Of a DNA stretch of 64,000 nt, positions 17,204 to 24,933 are shown piece by piece. Origin of the DNA: JAAYXE01 sp964391195 (GTDB lineage Bacteria; Chloroflexota; Anaerolineae; Anaerolineales; UBA4823). The stretch spans positions 1 to 64,000 of the forward strand of contig CAYMLG010000011.1 in NCBI GenBank assembly GCA_964391195.1, in the 5' to 3' direction. The position numbers and the translations under genes were made by a program. The notes beneath the pieces are model-generated. The model worked only from the letters and a program-made list of their open reading frames with translations. It did not search any database and had not been told where the DNA came from. Every line of letters begins with the position of its first letter. Position 1 is the first letter of the stretch.

Positions 17204-17360
17204 TCCTTACCGGATCGCACTCACTTTCTTTCCAGGTCTTTCAACCCCTGTGTAGAGCAACACCCGGAAGCCGGCGCCTGCCGTTCGCTCGCCGGCTGAC
17301 TCGTGCCCTCAACCTCGCCGGGGAGGCCGGACTGCAGAGCTTGATTTCCGGTGCGGGCCG

Positions 17361-18452
17361 TTACCTCTCCAGCGCCCCGATAATATGCTTTTCGATCAGC
17401 GGCACCAGCAGGCCGTGATCGGTGTCTTGTGCGGTGGTAACCACCACCAGTTCGTGCTCGGGTAGCACGAGCACCGTCTGGCCGCCGAGCCCCTGGGCCG
17501 CATAGCCGCCCAGCTCCGGGTAGATCCACCATTGGTAGCCGTACCCCAGCGTCTCATCCTGCCGGACCCAGGCCGTCGTCGCTGCCGCCACCCATTCAGG
17601 CGAGACGATTTGCCTGCCATTCCAACCCCCTTCCCTCAGGTACAGATAGCCCAGGCGGGCCATGTCTCGCGACGTCAGGCGAAGCCCCCATCCCCCGATC
17701 GGGACGCCCTGCGGGTCCGTCTCCCAGGAGAGCTCCTCGATCCCCAACGGCTCGAACAAATACTCCCGGGCGAAACCGGGCAAATCGCCGCCCACAGCCT
17801 GGCTCAGGGCCGCCGAAATCAGGTGCGAGCAGCCCGAGCAGTAATTGAAGCGGGTCCCGGGCGCCTCCACCATTGGCTTGCTCAGTATATGAGCTGTCCA
17901 GTCGGGTTGCCGGTACATTTCCTGATAGGCGGGCATCCCTTCGTTCCATTCCAGCCCGGCCTGCATCGTCAGCAGGTCCTCGAACGTCAGGCTGGCTTTG
18001 CGCCGGTCCGGGTTGGGAAAATTCTGCACCGGGAGGAAATCTGCGATGGGCTGCTCCACCCCTTCGATCAGTCCCTGGTCATGGGCGATGCCGGCCAGCG
18101 TGGCGATAAAACTCTTCGTCACCGAGTACAGCTCGTGTTTGCTGTCCGGCCCGTAGCCCCCGGCGTACCACTCAAAGACCAGGTATCCCTCGCGGATCAC
18201 CAGCAGGCTGTGTAGGTTCAGCCCCCACTCGCCGGCCTCCCGCAGCATGGCTTCCGGCATCCCGGCCCCCAGCTCCTGCTGTTCGGATGCGGCCGCCGGC
18301 CAGACCGCTTCTGCTCCTGCGGTAACGGTAGGGTCCGCCGCAGGCGCTTCAATTGTACGCCCCGGCCCCCCGCAGCCCCACATTGCGGTTACCATGATCA
18401 AGAGAAGCAAGCGGGCAAACCCGCCCGGCACACCAGGAAATCTTTCATTCAT
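17361..18452 (-). CDS. Beta-lactamase-fold serine hydrolase, lipoprotein
   Basis: A class C beta-lactamase/penicillin-binding-like hydrolase of about 363 aa. The start at 18452 has a GGGAGG site. It is followed by a lipoprotein signal (LLLLIMVTAMWGC, modified Cys about 27). The nucleophile motif is SVTK (Ser110-Lys113); FNYCSGCSH fills the usual YxN position and GLGGQTV the KTG/HxG position. It is one of four such proteins in the window. An upstream in-frame ATG at 18674 would add a long Arg/Pro-rich lead and is rejected. The real substrate is unknown; candidates are peptidoglycan stems, D-amino-acid peptides and esters. Confidence 0.87.
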   Translation of the reverse strand: MNERFPGVPGGFARLLLLIMVTAMWGCGGPGRTIEAPAADPTVTAGAEAVWPAAASEQQELGAGMPEAMLREAGEWGLNLHSLLVIREGYLVFEWYAGGYGPDSKHELYSVTKSFIATLAGIAHDQGLIEGVEQPIADFLPVQNFPNPDRRKASLTFEDLLTMQAGLEWNEGMPAYQEMYRQPDWTAHILSKPMVEAPGTRFNYCSGCSHLISAALSQAVGGDLPGFAREYLFEPLGIEELSWETDPQGVPIGGWGLRLTSRDMARLGYLYLREGGWNGRQIVSPEWVAAATTAWVRQDETLGYGYQWWIYPELGGYAAQGLGGQTVLVLPEHELVVVTTAQDTDHGLLVPLIEKHIIGALER

Positions 18453-18649
18453 TGCTGCCCTCCCGTCATTCCCGGCCCGGCTGCAAACCCAGGCCCGCCC
18501 CCGCCCCGCGTGACCGGAAACCCACCCACCTGCGATCAGACCCGTCCGGCGCGGCGTAGGGGCACGGCGGGAGGGTCCACGGTTTTGGTTGGTTTGTGGT
18601 GTAGCCGTGCCCATTCGCCGGGGAGAAGCCGTCCACGAATGGCTGAGCG

Positions 18650-18687
18650 GCATGCTTAGCGCATGCTCGTGCATGCGCTAAGCATGC
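18650..18687. repeat. Inverted repeat, 17-bp perfect arms, 4-nt loop
   Basis: The arms gcatgcttagcgcatgc (18650-18666) and their exact complement (18671-18687) enclose tcgt. It lies in the 413-bp gap between the serine hydrolase start and the end of the radical SAM gene. The rest of this gap contains no convincing gene. The sequence differs from the cgggct-core family but has the same size and setting. Confidence 0.7.
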
Positions 18688-18865
18688 CGCGCGACCGACC
18701 CACGAATACACGAAAACTGGTCCACACCTGTACCGGGTACCGGGAAGGGTCGGGCGGGGTTGGCATGCGGACGCGCCTCGCAGGCTGTGGGAATCACCCA
18801 TCCTGGGGGTGAGATCTCTCGCCTGGCGACGCTCCGCGACGCTCCTTGCCGCCGCTCCGGCCCTT

Positions 18866-20212
18866 TCAGCCCCGGCCTGTGAACCTCCATAGTTCGCCCG
18901 GTTTGTTGACCTGCACCTGGAAACCCGGCCTGGAGCGTAATGAGACCAACAAGTCATCGATGTAAGCCCTGGAAAGGGCCGGTGAAAGGTATACCACCCC
19001 GGAGAAAAGAGAGAGATCCTCCGGCAGCTGCCCGGCCTGCCGCAGCTCAACCACAATGTCCTGGTAATCCGTCCACAGGTACACGCCGGTCGTCACCCAA
19101 ACGCCGAGCGGGATGTGGTAATCGCCTAACACTTGCAGCGTCTCTGCGATCGTCTCCGGTGTCTCCCCGGGCGCGCCGAACAGCAGCGAGGCCCCAAAGG
19201 GGATTTTCGAGCGGCACAGGCTCTCCAGAGCCTCCCGGACTTGCCGCACGGTATAACCGCGTTTCATTCGCCGGAGCATCGTTTCTGAGGCCGACTCGAT
19301 CGCCAGGTTTACATAGAAGCAGCCCGAATCTTCCATCAGGCGGCAGAAATCGTCGCTGACCCCGATCGGTTTCAAGTCGCCGGTCCCCCATTGAAAATCG
19401 AGTGGATCGTCGATGAACGCCTGGCAAAGTTCGCGCGCGTGCCGGCGCGGGACGTTGAAGCTGTTATCGCAGAACATCACTCTGCGCCGGGGGGTGTTTC
19501 GCAGTACAAGGTGGATCTCGTCCAGCACCCGCTGCGGGCTTTTCAACCGGTAGCGCTTGCCTTCCAGCTTGCTGTAGGGGCAGTAAGTGCATCCAAAGGC
19601 GCAGCCCCGCTTGGTGAAGATCGCCGGGGTGATGTTGTGCTCCGCGTATTGCTCCAAAGCGAACAGTTCATACGCCGGGAGGGCGGCGCCGTTCAGATCT
19701 TCAACCGGGACCGGTGGAACGGAATGGAACTTCCCATCCTTCCGGAACACGCATCCTGGCACCGTGTAGATATCCCCGCCTCCCGCCAGCCGCTCCAGGA
19801 AAAGTGGAAAAGCCACTTCCCCTTCACTGCGGATGCCATAATCCAGGCCCAGGTAAGCGAGCCAATCGGCCGCGTAATAATTGAATCCAGGGCCGCCTAA
19901 CACGATCCTGGCGTTCGAGTTCTGGCGGACCACTTCCGTGATCTCTTTGACGCTCGGGCGCAGATCGGTATGGCGGGTCCCCAACGGGGCATTCGCGTCC
20001 AATTCGTCGCCGAACACCAGCCGGATCGAAATCCCCACCACGTCTGGATGGAAGCTGCGCAGCCGGGCTGCCAGTTCGCCGCTTAGGTCGGATGCAAACA
20101 GGCGCTCGAAAACCTGCACGCTGTGCCCGGCTTTTTGCACCGCCCCGGCGATATAAGCCGGGCCGGATGGGGAGGCCGGCAAAGTATTGGCGGAGATAAT
20201 CAGGACTTTCAT
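18866..20212 (-). CDS. B12-binding domain radical SAM protein
   Basis: A protein of 448 aa. The N-terminal region is cobalamin-binding-like (MKVLIISANTLPASPSGPAY, then VVGISIRLVFGD near 60 and IVLGGPGFNYYA near 103). The radical SAM core has Cys204, Cys208 and Cys211 in KRGCAFGCTYCPYSK. The DSGCFYVNLAIESASETML segment is characteristic of this superfamily. ATG start with a GGGAGGATCC leader. It is not closely similar to the radical SAM protein at 9726-11201. It is separated from neighbours on both sides by long gaps and has its own promoter with an unusually long leader (about 280 nt). Confidence 0.85.
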   Translation of the reverse strand: MKVLIISANTLPASPSGPAYIAGAVQKAGHSVQVFERLFASDLSGELAARLRSFHPDVVGISIRLVFGDELDANAPLGTRHTDLRPSVKEITEVVRQNSNARIVLGGPGFNYYAADWLAYLGLDYGIRSEGEVAFPLFLERLAGGGDIYTVPGCVFRKDGKFHSVPPVPVEDLNGAALPAYELFALEQYAEHNITPAIFTKRGCAFGCTYCPYSKLEGKRYRLKSPQRVLDEIHLVLRNTPRRRVMFCDNSFNVPRRHARELCQAFIDDPLDFQWGTGDLKPIGVSDDFCRLMEDSGCFYVNLAIESASETMLRRMKRGYTVRQVREALESLCRSKIPFGASLLFGAPGETPETIAETLQVLGDYHIPLGVWVTTGVYLWTDYQDIVVELRQAGQLPEDLSLFSGVVYLSPALSRAYIDDLLVSLRSRPGFQVQVNKPGELWRFTGRG

Positions 20213-20504
20213 GGATCCTCCCTCGTGGGCCTTGTTCAGCGCACAGGACTCAACTGCCGCTCAAAAGGTGCTCCAGGCGAGTCTATTCAATTGGTTAGAG
20301 AGTAAAGGTCTGGGATGAACTTAGACAACCCGGCCAGGTGGCAAGTTCCAGGAAAGCGCTAACGGTGAGTGCCGCCCCTCAGCCGGTATGCTGAGCAGAC
20401 AGGCGTGGAACCAGGCAGAGGCGGAGTTGTGCGGTAAGGAGCTTGGTCTTGAGAAGAGGCTGGCGCTCTCGGGGCCGGAATCGTCCGAGTTTCCTATATC
20501 ATTG

Positions 20505-20533
20505 ATTATACATAAATCGAGATGTCAAATCAA
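20505..20533 (-). promoter_or_regulatory. Promoter with long leader ahead of radical SAM gene
   Basis: The minus strand has TTGATT, 17 nt and TATAAT; a second, closer TTGACA (20523-20528) overlaps the spacer. The ATG is at 20212, so the transcript would begin with about 280 untranslated nt. That leader contains a small perfect hairpin (GCTCAGC/GCTGAG around 20380-20398) but I do not recognise a known riboswitch in it. The 417-bp gap 20213-20629 otherwise holds only the terminator at 20555-20580. Confidence 0.5.
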
Positions 20534-20554
20534 TTGGTTGGATGTGCCAAAAAG

Positions 20555-20580
20555 TGGGGCAGTCGCTCCCGACTGCCCCA
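20555..20580 (-). terminator. Intrinsic terminator after the DMT transporter gene
   Basis: An 11-bp perfect stem (tggggcagtcg and its complement) with a 4-nt loop. On the minus strand it is followed by a short T-run (CTTTTT). It lies about 50 nt past the stop of the transporter gene. Confidence 0.7.
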
Positions 20581-20629
20581 TCAAGCTTACCTGTTTTTCA
20601 CCCGTTTACCAATCTTGGAACGATACCGG

Positions 20630-21553
20630 TCAAACGGCCCGCTTTTGTTCCGGCTTCCTCTCTGCCAGGTCCGCTGCCGGTTCTCGCACCGGCCCCCAGT
20701 TGGCGATCACCAGGCTGAGGATGATCAGCGCCGCTCCGGCCACCAACTGCCAGGTGAGTTCTTCGTTCAAGAAGTTGACCCCCAGCAGCACGCCGCCCAG
20801 GGGAAAAAGATAAGTGACCATTGTGGTACGGGTCGGGCCGATTTCATGGATCAGGTAGTAGGCCAGGATGAAAGCGAACCCTGAGCCCAGCACGCCCAGC
20901 CAGATCAGCGCTACCCAGGTGATCCCGAGTTGAGGGACTGTGAAAGGCCGCTCGAACAGCAGGGCTGCCGGCCACATCACCGCCGTCGAGGAGAGCAGGG
21001 GGATGGCACTGCGCAAGATCCCGGGCGTGTCTTCGGTGAACTTGCGGGCATAGACGGAACTGCCGGCGTAAAACACGGAGGCCACTACGACCGCCAACTG
21101 CCCCAGGATCGAGCCGGCGGAAGCGCCGATGTCTTTGCTCATCAGGATCACCACCCCCGCGAAGCCGGTCAGCAGGCCCAGGAGTTTCGGCAGCGTGATT
21201 TTGTCATCCCTCAGCGTCAGGTGAGCGATGGCGATCGTAAACAACGGCACGGTCGCATCCAGGATCGCTGCGACTGCCGAGTCGATGGTCTGTTCCCCCC
21301 ACGAAATGAGAAAAAACGGTACGGCTACGTTCGTAATCCCCAGTAAGAGCAGAGGGAACCAGCCTTGCCAGCTTCGCGGCCAGGCGACCCCCTGCAAGCG
21401 CATTACCACCAGGCCGAAGATTAGCCCGAACAGCACCCGGAAAGCCACCAGCGTGACCGGCCCGACCTCCTGCACTGCGATTTTTATCCACAAAAAAGAC
21501 GAACTCCAGATCACCCCCAACACGATGAACGCCAGCCAGTGTTTGGGTTTCAT
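20630..21553 (-). CDS. EamA/DMT-superfamily transporter
   Basis: About 307 aa with ten predicted membrane helices in two EamA repeats (MKPKHWLAFIVLGVIWSSSF first; the second repeat begins around residue 150). The family motif of the fourth helix region appears as AAILDATVPLFTIAIAHL. The ATG at 21553 has an AGGAGG site 6 nt upstream and is preferred to the in-frame ATG at 21586. Members export amino acids, nucleotides or other metabolites, or are uncharacterised; the substrate cannot be told here. It follows the alpha/beta hydrolase by 70 bp on the same strand and may share its transcript. A terminator follows. Confidence 0.88.
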   Translation of the reverse strand: MKPKHWLAFIVLGVIWSSSFLWIKIAVQEVGPVTLVAFRVLFGLIFGLVVMRLQGVAWPRSWQGWFPLLLLGITNVAVPFFLISWGEQTIDSAVAAILDATVPLFTIAIAHLTLRDDKITLPKLLGLLTGFAGVVILMSKDIGASAGSILGQLAVVVASVFYAGSSVYARKFTEDTPGILRSAIPLLSSTAVMWPAALLFERPFTVPQLGITWVALIWLGVLGSGFAFILAYYLIHEIGPTRTTMVTYLFPLGGVLLGVNFLNEELTWQLVAGAALIILSLVIANWGPVREPAADLAERKPEQKRAV

Positions 21554-21623
21554 TATTTCCTCCTGAATTGTACCGGCATTGGGCAAATATACTGCGTAAC
21601 CGGCTTCGGGTAAAGGCCCAGTT

Positions 21624-22616
21624 TTATTGATTTACCCGCGCCCTGTTCACCATCTCCAGGATCGTCTGCGCCGCCAGCTCGGGTTGATCGAGGTGGATGT
21701 AATGCCCGCTGTCCTCAGCGATCACCTGCGGGATTACCGCTTCCCGGCTCAGATCGGCCTGCAGCGCGTCCCAGGTATCCTTGACCCCCAACTCCTTGAA
21801 GCCCGGCGGGAAATCCTCCACCCGCTGCGAGCTGATCACCGCCAGCGGGATGCCCCTCAGCGGCCCACCCTCAGCCGCTTCCGCCTGGCTCTGCCGGAAC
21901 GCAGCCATCTCGTCGTCCATCGCCCGGTATCCCCGGGAGAGAAAACCCACCGTCCTGGCCGCCGCCCGGGCCTCCTCGGGCAGTTTCCCCGTGACCTGCG
22001 AAACCGGTTGGCCCGCCAGGCGCAGCAGCCCGGTTGGGCCGAGCATCCGGCTCAACCAGGTCAGCCGCTTCAGGCCGCCCTCATATTGATCCCTCATCTC
22101 TGGGCTCATCCTCGCCGACTGTTCCGGGTGCACGGAGTCGATCAGCACTACCCCCCGGACCTGTTCCGGGTACGTCTTAGCATAGTATTGGACGAACACT
22201 CCGCCGAGCGAATGGCCGGCCAGGATGAGTTCCCCCTCGACCCCCGCTTCTGCCAGCAGGGTGTGCAGCTCAGTCGCCACCTGCCGGCTGTCTCTCGGTC
22301 CGGGGCCTGGCTCGCTCCAGCCATACCCGGCGCGGTCATAGGCGCAGGCCCGGGTGGCCTTTGCCACTTCTGGCTGCACCAGGCTCCAATCCGCGGACCA
22401 GCCGCTCAACCCCGCCTCCATCACCACCGTCGGGCTGCCCTCGCCCATGCAGAGGAGGTGCAGGCGGTGCCCTCCCACATCGATCAGTTCCCCCGGCGCG
22501 GGGTACTGTTGCCGGACGGATGCGCTGGCCAGAGCGTGAAACCCCGCCATGAGAACCAGGCCGGCAACCAGGATGATGAATACATAGGTTGTGTATTTAA
22601 GCCATGTCCTGTTCAT
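21624..22616 (-). CDS. Membrane-anchored alpha/beta hydrolase
   Basis: A protein of 330 aa with an N-terminal membrane helix (about 9-30) and a classical alpha/beta-hydrolase domain. The nucleophile is Ser136 in GHSLGG, the oxyanion region is around VVMEAGLSGWSADW, the acid is likely near VLIDSVHPEQ or VISSQR, and the His lies in EDSGHYIHLDQPE close to the C-terminus. It resembles esterase/haloperoxidase-type hydrolases that face the outside of the membrane. No substrate is evident. The start lies in a 497-bp divergent region shared with the kinase gene. Confidence 0.87.
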   Translation of the reverse strand: MNRTWLKYTTYVFIILVAGLVLMAGFHALASASVRQQYPAPGELIDVGGHRLHLLCMGEGSPTVVMEAGLSGWSADWSLVQPEVAKATRACAYDRAGYGWSEPGPGPRDSRQVATELHTLLAEAGVEGELILAGHSLGGVFVQYYAKTYPEQVRGVVLIDSVHPEQSARMSPEMRDQYEGGLKRLTWLSRMLGPTGLLRLAGQPVSQVTGKLPEEARAAARTVGFLSRGYRAMDDEMAAFRQSQAEAAEGGPLRGIPLAVISSQRVEDFPPGFKELGVKDTWDALQADLSREAVIPQVIAEDSGHYIHLDQPELAAQTILEMVNRARVNQ

Positions 22617-22936
22617 ACGTTTAATACCTCAATTTGAACCGAAAAGTTCCAAATTGGTCGGTGATGGTTGATATCCCGGAATCTGTCAAAAACATCCCGT
22701 TCCAGAGCAAGACACTTTCCCCCTGCTTCCCTACAATGAAATAAGCCGGGTCATTCGGGATGTTGATTCCGGGTCTCTATGTGCGTGTTAAGCGGTAGCA
22801 GCAGCGTATGGAACACCCGGGCGCCCCTTTCACGCTGCGCGTCCCTGTTCGATTGAACCCGGCCGGATTTCGATCAAGTGCTCAACTTTCCTGAAATCGC
22901 ACGTACCAAAACCTGGGAAACAACAAGTTCACCAAA

Positions 22937-22988
22937 GGTAAGTGGGATGTGGTGCGGGCTGTGCGGCCCGCACCACATCCCACTTACC
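22937..22988. repeat. Long inverted repeat, 23-bp perfect arms, 6-nt loop
   Basis: The arms at 22937-22959 and 22966-22988 are perfectly complementary. The core is gtgcgggc-tgtgcg-gcccgcac. It sits between two divergent genes, so it cannot be a simple terminator. The remainder of 22617-23113 holds the kinase promoter and no gene. Confidence 0.8.
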
Positions 22989-23015
22989 TCTATTTGGTTT
23001 GATCCGGGGGTATTC

Positions 23016-23044
23016 TTGGGGAAATGGACCGGTTGTGCTAGAAT
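23016..23044 (+). promoter_or_regulatory. Extended -10 promoter for the kinase operon
   Basis: TTGGGG, 17 nt and TAGAAT, with TGC before the -10 box (TGCTAGAAT, extended -10). It lies about 70 nt ahead of the kinase ATG at 23114. Confidence 0.5.
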
Positions 23045-23113
23045 TTATTAGCAAAAAACATCTAATTTGTAAGATTCGCGTCGATTTTTCAGGGCATTGA
23101 TAGGTGGAACCGG

Positions 23114-24921
23114 ATGCAGAGCGGCTTCTTGGGCAGATACGAGATCCAGTCTGAGATCGGCCGGGGCGGAATGGCCAATGTTTACCTCGCCTACGATCCA
23201 CGCTTCCGCCGTCAGGTTGCTGTAAAAGTCCTCGCCCCCCAGCTGCTGGCCCACCCCATTTTAACCACGCGTTTTGAGCGCGAAGCCCGCCTGATTGCCA
23301 CGATCGAGCACCCTGCCATCGTACCGGTCTACGATTTCGGGGAGCAGGATGGTCAGCTCTACCTGGTCCTGCGCTATATGGCCGGCGGCCCGCTCTCGGC
23401 AAAGCTGAGCAGTGGGCCGCTTCCCCTCGCCTCTACCATCCAAATCTTATCTCAGCTAGGACCCGCCCTCGATGTCGTCCATGCCCGCGGCATTGTCCAC
23501 CGCGATCTTAAGCCCGGCAATATCCTCTTCGATGGCTTTGGCAACCCGGCCCTCTCCGATTTCGGGATCGCATTCCTCGCCGAGGCAACCGTCCAGCTCA
23601 CAGGAGAGGGCGTCATCGGCACGCCGGCTTACATGAGCCCCGAGCAGGTGCAGGGGGATGTTGAGCTGGATGGGCGCAGCGATATCTATGCCTTAGGGGT
23701 GATCCTCTACGAGATGCTCACCGGTCGCCAGCCCTATCGCTCCTCCACCCCTATCGCTCCTCCACCCCCATGTCGACTGCCTTGAAGCACCTGAGTGAGC
23801 CGGCTCCGAAGATCTGCATTAACCGCCCGGACCTTCCCCTAGAGTTGGATGACATCCTGGCCAGGGCCATGGCCAAAGACAGAGAGTTGCGATACAGGAA
23901 TGCCTCGGAGTTGGTCTCTGACCTGCGTCTCCTGCCTGAGGCTCCTTCCGCCCGTTCACGATCTGTCCCGGGGTGGCGTGAAGGCAGCGACCCGGATGCA
24001 GCCACCCAGCCCGAGATGGCCGAGCAAGATAGGGGAACGGTCCCGGACGAATCGCTATCTACCGCTGAGTTCCCGGCGGAGGTGATGTCTGGAAACGCCT
24101 CCACCGGCGCCGCAGCCCTGGAAAAGACGCCTGCTGCCGCTCCAGAACCTGGTCTTACCCCCCCGCAGCCTTTCTCAGAGAGGCAGCCGGACGGATCCTC
24201 CCGGCGCACTGGCATTCTGGCCCTGGGTTTGAGCGGGGTTACCGTCGTGGGTCTTTGCAGCCTGCTCCTGCTCGCCGGTCTGTTCTATCAGTTCGTGCTC
24301 AAGCCAGAGGCCGGTAACACGCCTCCGCTCGCTTCCCAATCTGCGGGTTCCTCCACCGAACAACCGGGCTCTGCTCCCTTGTTTGCTGATGATTTCTCGC
24401 AGCCGGCCCACGGTTGGCCGGCATTCGCCGATGAGGGCGCCAGTTACTCTTACCAGGATGGCGCCTATCGCATGGTCGTGCGCGCTACCGATGTGCTCTT
24501 CTGGGCTACCCCGGATGGCAGTTATACCGACGCCAGCATTTCAGTCTCCGCCACCTTGCTTTCCGGCAGCCAGGAAAGCTATTATGGCTTGCTCTGCCGC
24601 TTACAGGAGGAGCAGGAGTTTTACTATATGGTCATCCGGGTGGATGGGCGCTATACCATCGGCAAATACCGGGATGGTGAATTCCTGTCCCTGCTGCCTG
24701 GCGGCTGGAGCGCCAGCCAGGCCATCCGCCCGGGTGCTGACCAGAACCAGCTCCGGGCGGACTGTGTGGGTGGAGAAATCCGCTTCTTCGTGAACGGTGA
24801 CCTGTTAGCCCAGGTGCAGGATGAAACCTTGGTGGCAGGAAAACCGGGTTTGGCCGCGGCCGCCATCGGCTCCGGCCCGTTAGACGTGTCCTTCGACAAT
24901 TTTCTCGTCACAGATCCTTGA
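23114..24921 (+). CDS. Membrane Ser/Thr protein kinase with extracytoplasmic sensor domain (frameshifted)
   Basis: A Hanks-type kinase. GRGGMANVYLAYD is the glycine loop, VAVKV holds the ATP lysine, HRDLKPGNI the catalytic loop, DFGIAFL the metal site, and GTPAYMSPEQ the activation-segment end. After a Pro-rich linker a single helix (GILALGLSGVTVVGLCSLLL) leads to an outer beta-sandwich resembling LamG/DUF1080 (FADDFSQPAHGW to the end). The reading frame breaks at 23733-23766, where a 17-bp unit is duplicated. Removing one copy joins YRSSTP to MSTALKHLSEPAP and gives an uninterrupted protein of 596 aa. As it stands, translation stops after 223 residues, inside the C-lobe. Assembly error, true mutation and reversible switching are all possible. 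Confidence 0.88.
23733..23766 (+). repeat. 17-bp tandem duplication disrupting the kinase frame
   Basis: Two exact copies of cctatcgctcctccacc (23733-23749, 23750-23766). Seventeen is not a multiple of three, so the second copy shifts the frame into an early stop. The single-copy form matches the conserved kinase sequence. Confidence 0.9.
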
Positions 24922-24933
24922 GGAAAAGAGATC

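Noticed and set aside
18466..19056. Open frame of 196 codons on the minus strand between the serine hydrolase and the radical SAM gene
   Set aside because: Overlaps the end of the radical SAM gene by nearly 200 bp in another frame, is Arg/Pro-rich and runs through a perfect inverted repeat.
20213..20504. Cobalamin or SAM riboswitch ahead of the radical SAM gene
   Set aside because: I looked for the cobalamin-box and other conserved core sequences and could not find them; kept only as an unassigned long leader.
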